The notes below the pieces were generated by a model. It saw only the letters and a program-made list of their open reading frames with translations. It searched no databases and was not told where the DNA came from. A program made the position numbers and the translations under genes. Below, piece after piece: positions 14,515-24,609 of a stretch of DNA of 64,000 bases; position 1 is the stretch's first letter; each line of letters opens with the position of its first letter. Source of the stretch: Nocardioides panzhihuensis (GTDB taxonomy: Bacteria; Actinomycetota; Actinomycetes; Propionibacteriales; Nocardioidaceae); NCBI RefSeq assembly GCF_013408335.1, contig NZ_JACBZR010000001.1:2666001-2730000 (forward strand), in the 5' to 3' direction.

Positions 14515-15767
14515 CACTTGTCCAACTTGAAGAAGCTACGTACGTATTCCAACCCCTCGACCAGCGCGTCGATCTCGGCGGGCGTGGTGTAGAGGTAGGA
14601 GGACATCCGGTTGGAGGCCTGTACGCCGAACCGCTGGTGGGCCGGCTTGGCGCAGTGGTGCCCGGCGCGGATGGCGACGCCCTTGGAGTCGAGGACCTGA
14701 GCCACGTCGTGCGGGTGCACTCCGTCGAGCTCGAAGGAGATCGCGCCACCGCGCTTGGCCGCGTCGTCCGGGCCGAGCACGCTCACACCGGGCACGCTCG
14801 CCAGACGATCCAGCGCATAGGCCGTGATCGCCTGCTCGTGGGCGTGGATGTTCTCCATCCCGATGTGCATCAGGTATTCGAGCGCCGCACCGAGACCGAT
14901 AGCCTCGGCGATCGGCGGGGTGCCGGCCTCGAACTTGTGCGGGATCGGAGCGTAGGTCGCCTTCTCCATCGTCACGGTCGCGATCATCTCGCCACCGCCG
15001 AGGAACGGCGGCAGCGCCTCGAGGGCGGCACGCCGACCCCACAGGACACCGATGCCGGTCGGGCCGACGACCTTGTGGCCGGTGAAGACGAGGAAGTCAG
15101 GACGCTCCTCCTCCGCCATCGACGCCAGGTCGATCGGGAGCACCGGTGCGGCCTGGGCAGCGTCGATGACGACCAGCGCACCGACCTCGTGGGCCTTCCG
15201 GGTGATCTCGGCGACCGGGTTGATGGTGCCGAGCATGTTGGAGACCCAGGTCAGCGCCACGATCTTGGTCGCCGGGGTGATCAGCTCGTCGATGTTCGAC
15301 AGGTCGAGCTCACCGGAGTCGGTCAGCCCGAACCACTTCAACGACGCACCGGACCGCTGCGTGGCGAGCTGCCACGGAACGATGTTCGAGTGGTGCTCCA
15401 TCTCGGTGGTCACGACCACGTCACCGGGGCTCAGCGGCACCGTGTTGGCGACGAGGTTGAGGCCCTCGGAGGCGTTCTTGGTGAAGATCACCTCGTCGCG
15501 CTCGGGCGCGCCGAGGAAGCGCGCGACGGTGTCGCGCGCCCCCTCGAACGCCTCGGTCGCCTCAGCGCCCAGGTGGTGCATCGCCCGGGCGATGTTGGCG
15601 TTGTGCCGCTCCAGGTGGTCGACCATGGTGTCGATCACGATCTGCGGCTTCTGCGAGGTGTTGGCGCTGTCGAGGTAGACCAACGGGGTCTCGCCGCCGT
15701 CGAAGGTGCGCTCCAGGATCGGGAAGTCCTTGCGGACCAGATCCAGGTCGGGCAGCAGACCCTTCAT
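14514..15767 (-). CDS. sufS: Cysteine desulfurase SufS
   Basis: A 417-residue group II cysteine desulfurase. The PLP-binding lysine is K232 in FTGHKVVGPTG, and the catalytic Cys372 lies in IRAGHHCAKP. It removes sulfur from cysteine and passes the persulfide to SufU, whose gene follows. The start at 15767 (MKGLLPDLD) lies one base after the sufC stop region, without a gap, so translation is coupled. Confidence 0.95.
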   Translation of the reverse strand: MKGLLPDLDLVRKDFPILERTFDGGETPLVYLDSANTSQKPQIVIDTMVDHLERHNANIARAMHHLGAEATEAFEGARDTVARFLGAPERDEVIFTKNASEGLNLVANTVPLSPGDVVVTTEMEHHSNIVPWQLATQRSGASLKWFGLTDSGELDLSNIDELITPATKIVALTWVSNMLGTINPVAEITRKAHEVGALVVIDAAQAAPVLPIDLASMAEEERPDFLVFTGHKVVGPTGIGVLWGRRAALEALPPFLGGGEMIATVTMEKATYAPIPHKFEAGTPPIAEAIGLGAALEYLMHIGMENIHAHEQAITAYALDRLASVPGVSVLGPDDAAKRGGAISFELDGVHPHDVAQVLDSKGVAIRAGHHCAKPAHQRFGVQASNRMSSYLYTTPAEIDALVEGLEYVRSFFKLDK

Positions 15768-15768
15768 G

Positions 15769-16527
15769 TCAGACCGCCGCGCTCGTGAACCGCTCGTAGC
15801 CGCTGGCCTCGAGCTCCTCGGCGAGGTCCGGCCCACCCGACTCCGCGATCCGGCCGGCCACGAAGACGTGCACGTGGTCAGGCTTGATGTAGCGCAGGAT
15901 GCGGGTGTAGTGGGTGATCAGCAGGACCGACTTGCCGTCGCGGGCGCGGAAGTCGTTGATGCCGTCGGAGACCACCTTGAGCGCGTCGATGTCGAGACCG
16001 GAGTCGATCTCGTCGAGCAGCGCGAAGGCCGGGTCGAGGATGTCGAGCTGGGCGATCTCGTGGCGCTTCTTCTCGCCACCGGAGAAGCCCTCGTTGACGG
16101 AGCGCTGCGAGAAGGTCGGGTCCAGGTGCATCTTGTCCATCGCACCGTTGACGTCCTTGACCCACGTACGCAGCTTGGGAGCCTCGCCGTCCAGCGCCGT
16201 CTTCGCGGTGCGCAGGAAGTTGACGACGCTCACGCCGGGGACCTCGACGGGGTACTGCATCGCCAGGAAGAGACCCGCCTTGGCGCGCTCGTCGACAGAC
16301 ATCTCCAGGACGTCCTCACCGTCGAGGGTGACGGTGCCGCCGGTGACGGTGTACTTCGGGTGGCCGGCGATCGAGTAGGCAAGGGTGGACTTGCCCGAGC
16401 CGTTGGGGCCCATGATCGCGTGGGTCTCGCCGGAGTTGATGGTCAGCGTGACGCCCTTGAGGATCTCCTTCGGGCCGTCCTCGGTCTCCACCGAGACCGT
16501 GAGGTCCTTGATCTCAAGCGTGCTCAT
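15769..16527 (-). CDS. sufC: SUF complex ATPase SufC
   Basis: A 252-residue ABC ATPase with Walker A GPNGSGKST, signature FSGGEKKR and Walker B ALLDEIDSGLD. Together with SufB and SufD it forms the cytosolic scaffold on which clusters are built. It is not a transporter despite the fold. The start overlaps the sufD stop (ATGA). Confidence 0.96.
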   Translation of the reverse strand: MSTLEIKDLTVSVETEDGPKEILKGVTLTINSGETHAIMGPNGSGKSTLAYSIAGHPKYTVTGGTVTLDGEDVLEMSVDERAKAGLFLAMQYPVEVPGVSVVNFLRTAKTALDGEAPKLRTWVKDVNGAMDKMHLDPTFSQRSVNEGFSGGEKKRHEIAQLDILDPAFALLDEIDSGLDIDALKVVSDGINDFRARDGKSVLLITHYTRILRYIKPDHVHVFVAGRIAESGGPDLAEELEASGYERFTSAAV

Positions 16528-17704
16528 ACGTTGTCCTTCGTGATCAGAGTGTTGATGTTCTTGGCGAGCTCGGCCTCGACCGTGCTCGTCAGCTTCTCCT
16601 CGAGCTCGGGGACGCCGATCTGGCGGATGAGGTCGTTGAAGAAGCCGTGCACGACCAGGCGCTTGGCCTCGGTCTCGGCGATGCCGCGGCTCTGCAGGTA
16701 GAAAAGCTGCTCGTCGTCGAACCGGCCGATCGCCGACGCGTGGCCCGCGCCCTCGATCTCGCCGGTCTCGATCTCCAGGTTGGGCACGGAGTCGGCCCAG
16801 GCACCGTCGGTGAGGATGAGGTTGCGGTTCTCCTCGTACGTCTCGATGCCTTCGGCCTCCTTGCGGATCAGCACGTTGCCGATCCAGACCGCGTGGGCCT
16901 TCTCGCCCTGCAGCGCGCCCTTGTAGACCACGTTGGACTTGGTCTTCGGGGCGGTGTGGTCGACGAAGAGACGGTGCTCGATGTGCTGGCCGGCGTCGGC
17001 AAAGTAGAGGCCGAGCGCCTCCACGGAGCCGCCGGGGCCGGCGTACTCGGCGGTGAAGTCGTGGCGCACGACGTCGCCACCGAAGCTCACCGAGACGTGC
17101 TTCAGGTTGGCGTCGCGTCCGACCTTGGCGTGCTGGGTGGAGAGGTGGACGGCGTCGTCCGCCCAGTCCTGGACGGAGACGACGGTCAGGTCGGCACCGT
17201 CCTCGACGACGATCTCGATGTTGTCGGCGACGACGGCAGAGCCCTCGAAGACCAGCACGACGGTCGCCTTGGCGAACTTCTCCGCGACGATCACCGCGTG
17301 ACCGGCGCCGGCGGTCGCCGAGCCGGTGCCGTGGTGACGGATCACGGTCGCGCCCTCGATGACGGTGTCGGTCGGGATGCGCACGACGGTGGCACCGGTC
17401 GACGCCGCCCAGGCCCGCGCCGAGACGCGGTCGGTCGGGACCAGACCCGAGGAGCCGCGTACGGCGTCGTCGGCCGCCACGGTCTCGACGCTCACTCCGG
17501 CGGCAGCCTCGACGTCGACCTTCGTCGCACCGTCAGCGAAGGGCGCCGAGTCGTGGATGCCCTTGAGGCGCTTGAGCGGGGTGAACCGCCAGATCTCCTC
17601 GCGACCCTTCGGCACCTCGTGGGCGTCGACGTCGAAAGAGCCTTCGGGGTGGAGGTGGGACTCGACCTTGCCGAGCTCCAGGGCCTCCTGTACAGCTGCG
17701 GTCA

Positions 17705-17705
<1 letters not shown>
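16524..17705 (-). CDS. sufD: Fe-S assembly scaffold protein SufD
   Basis: A 393-residue SufB/SufD beta-helix protein. It ends with the family signature IGRFDDEQLFYLQSRGIAET followed by ARLVVHGFFNDL-like helices (here KRLVVHGFFNDLIRQ). It partners SufB and SufC. The ATG at 17705 overlaps the sufB stop by one base, and the long open extension upstream of it is antisense-like and rejected. Confidence 0.95.
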
Positions 17706-19119
<1,414 letters not shown>

Positions 19120-19123
<4 letters not shown>

Positions 19124-19851
19124 GTCGTGACCTGCTCCTTCTTCTTCGAAACTTCGCCGGGACCGGAGGATCCAGGAGGGATGTGCGTCGTGCAGACACC
19201 GTCGCCGTGGGCGATGGTGGCCAAGCGTTGTACGTGGGTGCCGAGCAGCTTCGCGATGGCCTCTGTCTCCGCCTCGCAGAGCTCGGGGAACTCCTGGGCG
19301 ACGTGAGCCACCGGACAGTGCTGCTGGCACAGCTGCTCACCGGCGTCGTGCCCGTTGATCAGCGGCAGCTCCCTGACGGAGGCGGCGTAGCCGTTGGCGG
19401 TGAACACGTTCGCGAGCACCTCGGCGGGGCTGAGATCCGTCTCGCTGGCGGCGATCCGATCCAGTCCCTGCTTGATGAACGCCGCGCGACGCTCCGCGAA
19501 TTCCCGCACGGCCTCCTCGCCCGCCACCTCGGAGAGGAACCGCAGCGCCTCGACCGCCAGGTCGTCGTACTTCTTCTCGAAGCCGTCCCTACCCTGGTCG
19601 GTGAGCGCGAAGAGCTTGGCCGGCCGGCCCCGCCCCCGCGTGGAAGCGATGCGCTGCTCACGCTGCTCCACCGCGTCCTCCTCGGCGAGGGCGTCCAGGT
19701 GGCGCCTGACCGCGGCCGGCGTCAGGTCGAGCCGCTTCGCCAGCGCCGCAGCGGTCTGCGGACCGTCGACGAGCAGCGAGCGAGCGACCCGCTGACGGGT
19801 GCTCTCCTCGTTGGTCTCTGCGGGCTGCAGAGTGCTCTCGTCGAATTTCAC
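19120..19851 (-). CDS. sufR: Fe-S sensing repressor SufR
   Basis: A 243-residue regulator that heads the SUF operon. The N-terminal winged helix ([19 protein letters not shown] then [15 protein letters not shown]) is ArsR/DeoR-like. The C-terminal half contains the cluster ligands in [17 protein letters not shown] and GVCTTHIP. In other Actinobacteria cluster-bound SufR represses the suf operon and apo-SufR releases it. The start is a GTG (19851). A palindrome spanning that codon and an iron-box-like sequence upstream are listed separately. Confidence 0.93.
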
Positions 19852-19864
19852 AACACCATTGTGA
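19848..19864. promoter_or_regulatory. Palindrome TCACAA-N5-TTGTGA across the sufR start codon
   Basis: Perfect 6-bp arms flank CACCA and include the GTG start codon of sufR. This is a good position for autorepression by SufR, which is known to bind inverted repeats near suf promoters; identity as the SufR site is inferred. Confidence 0.45.
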
Positions 19865-19890
19865 CGTTATTCCCCGACGTGATTCAACGA

Positions 19891-19905
19891 AGGCAACCCT
19901 TACTT
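19891..19905. promoter_or_regulatory. Iron-box-like sequence upstream of the SUF operon
   Basis: AGGCAACCCTTACTT matches a palindromic DtxR/IdeR half-site pair such as AGGTTAGCCTAACCT at 10 of 15 positions. It is centred about 47 bp upstream of the sufR GTG. The match is modest and was found by eye. Confidence 0.3.
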
Positions 19906-19937
19906 GCCGCTCGACACACGCCGGAGGTCGCGAAATG

Positions 19938-20522
19938 TCACTCGGCGACGTCCGTCTTTCGCCGCATCAGAGCCCGTACGTCGACCTCGACCGATCCGTA
20001 TTCGCCTACCGTCACGGTGCCTCCAGGGGTGTCGTCGTCGAGCATGAGCAACGACACCCACTCACCGTCGACCAGTTCGAAGACCTCCAGCCGACGCTGC
20101 CGTGGGTCGAGGATCCAGTACTGCCCGATCCCGGCGGTCGCATATTCGTGCGACTTGGTCACATAGTCGTGGCCCTGTGTGCTCGGCGAGATGACCTCGG
20201 CCACCAGCACTGGAGGATCGACGATGGTGCCACCCTCCGGCTCATGGTCGACCAGGGCCACATCAGGCAATCGGACGCGGCTTCCAGGAAGCTGCAGGAA
20301 CGACTCCGTGGCGACAAAGAGGTCGGGAAACGCGACGTCGAACAGCACCGCCAGCTTCGCCTGGCCCCGGCCGTGGTCGTACGTCGGCGGGCTCATCGGC
20401 CACACCGCCCACCCGTTGGCCCACTCGGCCCGCAACTCCTCGGGGAGCACCTGCCATTCCGCGTACGACATCCGTTCCCGGTGCATGCCGACCGTCGACG
20501 GCTCGAACTCGACCGATGACAT
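19938..20522 (-). CDS. Uma2 family endonuclease-fold protein
   Basis: A 194-residue DUF820/Uma2 protein. The PD-(D/E)xK-like core shows LPDVALVDHE, then PPVLVAEVISPSTQGHDYVTK, and IGQYWILDP, in the family order. Uma2 proteins resemble nucleases but have no proven target. The start at 20522 has GGAGGTG immediately upstream. It stands alone, 86 bp from the divergent... suf promoter side, and shows no linked partner. Confidence 0.85.
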   Translation of the reverse strand: MSSVEFEPSTVGMHRERMSYAEWQVLPEELRAEWANGWAVWPMSPPTYDHGRGQAKLAVLFDVAFPDLFVATESFLQLPGSRVRLPDVALVDHEPEGGTIVDPPVLVAEVISPSTQGHDYVTKSHEYATAGIGQYWILDPRQRRLEVFELVDGEWVSLLMLDDDTPGGTVTVGEYGSVEVDVRALMRRKTDVAE

Positions 20523-20621
20523 GACACCTCCATCGCGTGCGTACCCACTATCAACTCCACCCATGATGCCTTGTTCACCGAGCCGAAGAAATGGGCCCAC
20601 CACGGGCGCCGCCGGAGATCC

Positions 20622-21197
20622 TCACCACCCGCGCCAGCCCATGAGGTCGTCGGGGATGTCAAGCCTCGGCTGCTCGACGACCCACTCGCGGAACCTGTCG
20701 ATCTCGTTCTGGTAGGCAAGCGGCGGGTAAGTGCTCCAGCCCTTCACCCCCGGCCAGAGCATCTCTACCTCGACCTGGTTGTCGCGGACCGTGATCGCGT
20801 AGAGCTCGCGGTTGTCGCGGCGCGATCCCACGACCATGCCGTTGAGGACGTGATCGCAGGTGAAGGCCTCGAATCCCGCTCGCCCCTCCGCCTTCGCCCC
20901 TGACACGAGGAACGTCGCCATGACGTACTTCAACCACGGGATCATGTGATTGGCCTTGTCACCTCCGTCGTAGCTGAGGCAGCAGCCGGTCGGGCACGAC
21001 GTCCAGTTCGACCAGCCGTTTGGGGCCATCCCGAGAAGCTCAGCCCGAGCCGCGTCCTGGTCACCAACACTTCTCAATCCGGTGACGCTTCGATCCAGGA
21101 ATATGGAGCCGGAGATCCTGTCGACCAGCGCCCGCTCGCTCTCGTTGAGCGCAGGAAGCACCTGTAGGTATCCGATGAAGTCTGTCTGATATCCCAT
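20622..21197 (-). CDS. Hypothetical protein beginning MGYQTDFIGYL
   Basis: A 191-residue soluble protein with no signal peptide or membrane segment. It starts MGYQTDFIGYLQVLPALNES, followed by a possible Cys cluster (TSCPTGCCLSYDGGDKA) and ends in a charged helix with EIDRFREWVVEQPRLD. Similar openings (MGYxTDFxGxxxxxPxLN) recur in actinobacterial hypothetical proteins. I do not recognise a catalytic motif. It stands downstream of the 29-bp repeat at 21306 and DnaA-box-like words. Confidence 0.65.
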   Translation of the reverse strand: MGYQTDFIGYLQVLPALNESERALVDRISGSIFLDRSVTGLRSVGDQDAARAELLGMAPNGWSNWTSCPTGCCLSYDGGDKANHMIPWLKYVMATFLVSGAKAEGRAGFEAFTCDHVLNGMVVGSRRDNRELYAITVRDNQVEVEMLWPGVKGWSTYPPLAYQNEIDRFREWVVEQPRLDIPDDLMGWRGW

Positions 21198-21305
21198 GGA
21201 CGACACTCTCGGCACCGGCCAAGGGCCGGGCAACGGCGATCTTCGGACCTGTGGAAAACCGCGTCGCGAACAACGCCTGTGGATGGACAACGGCGTCTCT
21301 TGGCC

Positions 21306-21334
21306 AGCGGCGTACGTCCGGTGTCACCGGTTTA
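21306..21334. repeat. 29-bp imperfect intergenic repeat, copy 1
   Basis: Matches the copy at 24113-24141 at 26 of 29 positions. It contains the 13-bp palindrome CCGGTGTCACCGG followed (minus strand) by ACGTACGCCGCT. It lies between the lipoprotein gene and the hypothetical gene, both on the minus strand. Confidence 0.7.
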
Positions 21335-21349
21335 CGCCCACCAGTCCCC

Positions 21350-22549
21350 TCAGCTCCCCGGCGACGGCAGCACGTATGCCGTCGTCTCGCCGTCCTCGCT
21401 CGCCGCGTCGGCGCTGGCTACCAGTAGCAGGTCACCGACCCTCGTCACCGTCGCGGGACCGACCCCGATGGCGCCGAGGACGTCGTCCGAGCCATCATCG
21501 AGATCACGCCGGATCAGGCGATAGCCGTCCCCGGACCGGGTGTCACGACCGACGTAGACGCCCTTCTCGTCGGCTCCCAGGAACGTGTCGCCGGCTTCGC
21601 TCGCCCGGCTCCACTCTTCGGTCCCCGAGCTCAGGTCCCACGCTCGAACGGCGCCATCGGCGGCAGCGTCTGATCCGGACAGCTCATCGTCGTAGGCGCC
21701 GACGATCCGGTCTCCCACGACCTCGGCCAGCCCGAGGGTCGGCGTCGCGGCGGGAGCGTCCACGGACCGGCCGACGACCTTCCCCATCTGACCGGTGCGT
21801 GAGTCGACCGTGCGAATGCCTTGGGCTCCCTCGATCCAGACGTCGGCGACGATCGGATCGGCGGCATAGACCGCACCCACGTGCGGACGGTCGCCGGAGG
21901 CGGTCCACAGGCGTTTGCCGGTGTCGACGTCGAAGCCGCTGATGCCGTCCGATTCGGGAACCAGAGCGGTGGGACCGGTAGTCGCCACCCGACATCCGAA
22001 CGCGCCCAGCTCGCCTGCGCCCTGACGAGCCCGCAGCGGCTCCAGCGGGTCGCCCGTCGTCGCGTCCCAGCGTTCGACCGCGCACTCGGTCGTGGCCGAC
22101 ACGGTCTCCTCGGTCAGCCCGACCATGCCGCCACCCTCGGATCGTCCGCCGATCGACTTGAACGTCGCCGACCACAAGGCGTCTCCGTCGGCGGTGTCGA
22201 CGACCGTGACCCGGTCACAGCCGTGCATGCCCGAGGGATGGTCACGCACAGCGACGAGCCCGGCGTCGTTCACCGGCGAGATCTCGCACACGTTCTCCTC
22301 GAGGGGCAGGTGCCAGGCTTCCTTGCCGTCGGCGAGACGGACGGCTTCGATCCGGGAGGAGTCGATGTTGGCGTAGATCCACAGGTCATCGGTTGCGGTC
22401 CAGGAGCCCGCCGACGGGAACTCGCTCTCCGGACCGCCTGATCGAGACCACTTCTCAGCCACCGAACCCGACCCGTCCGTCTCGCCGCAACCGACGAGCA
22501 ACGTGCTGACCACCACGACCGTCGCCAGGAACGCCTGCTGAGATTTCAT
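21350..22549 (-). CDS. Secreted lipoprotein with PQQ-type beta-propeller
   Basis: A 399-residue protein with an N-terminal hydrophobic signal and lipobox LLVGC (Cys about residue 21). The rest is a run of beta-propeller blades with repeated VDTADGDALWSA, WDATTGDP, VDTGKRLWTASG and WDLSSGTEEWSRA motifs, the pattern of PQQ-binding-like (YVTN/WD-related) domains. It is expected on the outer face of the membrane; no redox cofactor ligand can be assigned. The ATG at 22549 gives the tighter signal peptide; 22555 is also open. Confidence 0.82.
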   Translation of the reverse strand: MKSQQAFLATVVVVSTLLVGCGETDGSGSVAEKWSRSGGPESEFPSAGSWTATDDLWIYANIDSSRIEAVRLADGKEAWHLPLEENVCEISPVNDAGLVAVRDHPSGMHGCDRVTVVDTADGDALWSATFKSIGGRSEGGGMVGLTEETVSATTECAVERWDATTGDPLEPLRARQGAGELGAFGCRVATTGPTALVPESDGISGFDVDTGKRLWTASGDRPHVGAVYAADPIVADVWIEGAQGIRTVDSRTGQMGKVVGRSVDAPAATPTLGLAEVVGDRIVGAYDDELSGSDAAADGAVRAWDLSSGTEEWSRASEAGDTFLGADEKGVYVGRDTRSGDGYRLIRRDLDDGSDDVLGAIGVGPATVTRVGDLLLVASADAASEDGETTAYVLPSPGS

Positions 22550-22610
22550 GGGCATTTACGTTAGAGCCCCTCACGACCCGGTGGTCGGGTTTCCGAAGGA
22601 GCCGTCCGAT

Positions 22611-22658
22611 GGTTGTGAAGCTGAGAGTGACCTAAAGGCCGCGCTCAGCTTCACAACC
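22611..22658 (-). terminator. rtcB terminator hairpin
   Basis: GGTTGTGAAGCTGAG (22611-22625) pairs perfectly with 22644-22658, which directly follows the rtcB stop codon. The stem is 15 bp with an 18-nt loop and no T run, as is usual in high-GC genomes. Confidence 0.7.
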
Positions 22659-23858
22659 TCAGCCCTTCACGCAGAGCAGGGTGCGGAGTCGCGCCTCGAC
22701 AGAGACCAGGTCGGTCTGCGCCTCGATGACGCTCTCCAGCGACTTGTACGCCCCGGGGATCTCGTCGACGACGCCGGCGTCCTTGCGGCACTCGACGCCC
22801 TCGGTCTGGCGAGCCAGGTCGTCGACGCTGAAGGTCTTCTTCGCCTTCGTACGCGACATCTTCCGGCCTGCTCCGTGGGACGCGGAGCAGTAGGACGCCT
22901 CGTTGCCGAGGCCGCGGACCACATACGAACCGGTGCCCATCGACCCCGGGATCAGGCCGAACTCGTCGGACTTGGCCGAGATCGCGCCCTTGCGGGTGAC
23001 CACCAGGTCGACGCCGTCGTACGTCTCCCGGGCGACGTAGTTGTGGTGGGCATTGACCTCACGGCCCCACACCACCGACGGGAAGAAACGCGCGAAGACG
23101 CCCTTGACGGTGGCCATCATGATCCGCCGGTTGAGCTTGGCGTAGTCCTGAGCCCAGTAGAGGTCGTGCAGGTAGGCGTCCATCTCCGCGGTGCCGGCCA
23201 GGAAGACCGCCAGGTCGCGGTCGGGCAGGCCGAGGTTGTGGTCGAGCCCCTTGGCCGCGTAGATGTGCCGCTCGGCGATCTCCTTGCCGATGTTGCGGGA
23301 TCCGCTGTGCAGCATCAGCCACACGATGCCGTCGTCGTCCGACGTCACCTCGATGAAATGGTTGCCGCCGCCGAGCGAGCCGCACTGCGCGATCGCACGC
23401 TTGTGCCGGTCCTCGAGCCGCGGCGCCCGCAGCTCCTCGAAGCCGCCGAAGAGCTTGTCGAAGGCGACCTTCAGCTTCAGGTCCCTGCGCACCACCCGGG
23501 CCTGGCCATCGTTGGCCTGGAACCCGACCGGGACCGCCTCCTCGATCGCCGAGCGCAGCGCGCCGAGGTCGTCGGGCAGGTCGCTCGTCATGACGGAGGT
23601 CTTGACCGCCATCATCCCGCAGCCGATGTCGACGCCGACCGCGCTCGGCGAGACTGCGTCCTTCATCGCGACGACGGACCCGACCGTGGCGCCCTTGCCG
23701 AGATGTACGTCGGGCATCACCCGGACGCCGTGCACCCACGGCAGCTTGGAGATGTTGCGCAGCTGGTCCTGAGCAGCGTGCTCGACCTCATTCGGCCGGG
23801 CCCACATCAGGGTCTCGGCCTTGGCGCCGGCCAGGGCGATCGGGAAATCGTTGGTCAT
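22659..23858 (-). CDS. rtcB: RNA ligase RtcB
   Basis: A 399-residue RtcB 3'-phosphate/5'-OH RNA ligase. Manganese and GTP-site motifs are all visible: VGVDIGCGMMAV, GGGNHFIEV, LHSGSRNIG, and SHGAGRKMSR with the guanylated His. It repairs RNAs cleaved to 2',3'-cyclic phosphate ends. No rtcA, rtcR or archease gene lies nearby. The start at 23858 has GAGGAGAG upstream. A small ORF and a strong hairpin lie in its 5' leader. Confidence 0.95.
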   Translation of the reverse strand: MTNDFPIALAGAKAETLMWARPNEVEHAAQDQLRNISKLPWVHGVRVMPDVHLGKGATVGSVVAMKDAVSPSAVGVDIGCGMMAVKTSVMTSDLPDDLGALRSAIEEAVPVGFQANDGQARVVRRDLKLKVAFDKLFGGFEELRAPRLEDRHKRAIAQCGSLGGGNHFIEVTSDDDGIVWLMLHSGSRNIGKEIAERHIYAAKGLDHNLGLPDRDLAVFLAGTAEMDAYLHDLYWAQDYAKLNRRIMMATVKGVFARFFPSVVWGREVNAHHNYVARETYDGVDLVVTRKGAISAKSDEFGLIPGSMGTGSYVVRGLGNEASYCSASHGAGRKMSRTKAKKTFSVDDLARQTEGVECRKDAGVVDEIPGAYKSLESVIEAQTDLVSVEARLRTLLCVKG

Positions 23859-23890
23859 CTTCTCTCCTCGAGTAGTGGCCGGAGATGCGG

Positions 23891-23933
23891 AAGGGCCGCT
23901 CCGGCCGGGTTCTGTTCGGCGGGAGCGGCCCTT
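23891..23933 (-). terminator. Hairpin in the rtcB leader (possible attenuator)
   Basis: A perfect 12-bp stem (23891-23902 with 23922-23933) lies 33 bp upstream of the rtcB start codon. Its core AGGGCCGCTCC is the same as the stem in the WhiB7-like leader at 11813. It could terminate the small upstream ORF's transcript. Confidence 0.5.
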
Positions 23934-23952
23934 CGACGGGGTGCGCTGTGGC

Positions 23953-24069
23953 TCAGCGCGTCGGCGGCTCCTGGCCGATGCGGTCCGAGCGGAGGTCGGA
24001 CGGCAGGCAGGCAGCGCTCGCCAGGCGGGGGTTCCCGGCGGCGGAGCGGATCTCGACCGACCTGCGCAT
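23953..24069 (-). CDS. Small ORF (38 codons) in the rtcB leader
   Basis: The ORF begins MRRSVEIRSAAGN and ends in TGA at 23955-23953. GAGGAG sits six bases before this ATG, a good ribosome site; the in-frame ATG two codons upstream is too close to it. The peptide is basic at its N-terminus and matches nothing I know. Its position just before a terminator-like stem suggests a leader peptide, but a small independent protein cannot be excluded. Confidence 0.45.
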   Translation of the reverse strand: MRRSVEIRSAAGNPRLASAACLPSDLRSDRIGQEPPTR

Positions 24070-24112
24070 GCTCATCTCCTCGTCGCGTGTTGCTGAAGCA
24101 GAAACGGTAGTC

Positions 24113-24141
24113 AGCGGCGTACGTCTGGTGCCACTGGTTTA
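24113..24141. repeat. 29-bp imperfect intergenic repeat, copy 2
   Basis: Second copy of the element at 21306. Its first three bases on the minus strand form the TAA stop of the PPOX gene, and the small rtcB leader ORF starts 38 bp further on. Confidence 0.7.
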
Positions 24142-24609
24142 TGTGAGGCGTGCGGGGAAGCCGCCGGTGGCGACCGGGCCCCAGCGCTGCGGGGTGATCC
24201 GGAGGAGCGACTTATCCTGATCGACCATCGCCTGGCGGTACTCGTCCCAGTCGGAGTGCTCGCCGGAGATGTTGCGGAAGTAGGTGACGAACGCGTCGAG
24301 CACCGCCTCCCCCGCCGTTGCGTCGAGCACCTCGGCCTCGCCGTCGACCTGGACCCAGGCGCCGTTCCACTCCTCGGAGAGGACCAGGACGCTGACCTGC
24401 GGACGACTGCGGGCGTTGCGGGTCTTGGCCCGCTCCGGGTAGGTCGCGATCACGATCCGGCCGTCGTCGTCGACGCCGCCGGTAACCGGGGAGAGCTGCG
24501 GGGATCCGTCGGACCGGCTGGTCACCAGGACCATCTGGTGCCGGGGGCGCACGAACTCCAGCAGCCCCTCGAGATCAACGGTCGTGTTCGTCGCGATCGT
24601 GCGTGCCAT
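24139..24609 (-). CDS. PPOX-fold (F420- or flavin-dependent) oxidoreductase
   Basis: A 156-residue split beta-barrel protein of the pyridoxamine-5'-phosphate oxidase-like superfamily. Typical segments are MVLVTSRSDGSPQLSPVTG, ATYPERAKTRNARSRPQVS and WVQVDGEAEVLDA. Actinobacterial members of this length often use F420 rather than FMN, but the cofactor cannot be read here. The start at 24609 overlaps the end of the VOC gene by 35 bp, so the two are co-translated. Confidence 0.82.
   Translation of the reverse strand: MARTIATNTTVDLEGLLEFVRPRHQMVLVTSRSDGSPQLSPVTGGVDDDGRIVIATYPERAKTRNARSRPQVSVLVLSEEWNGAWVQVDGEAEVLDATAGEAVLDAFVTYFRNISGEHSDWDEYRQAMVDQDKSLLRITPQRWGPVATGGFPARLT

Noticed and set aside
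21250..21290. DnaA-box-like words (TGTGGAAAA and TGTGGA near GGACAA)
   Set aside because: Only two imperfect words, with no cluster, AT-rich region or replication gene nearby; not enough for an origin or titration site.
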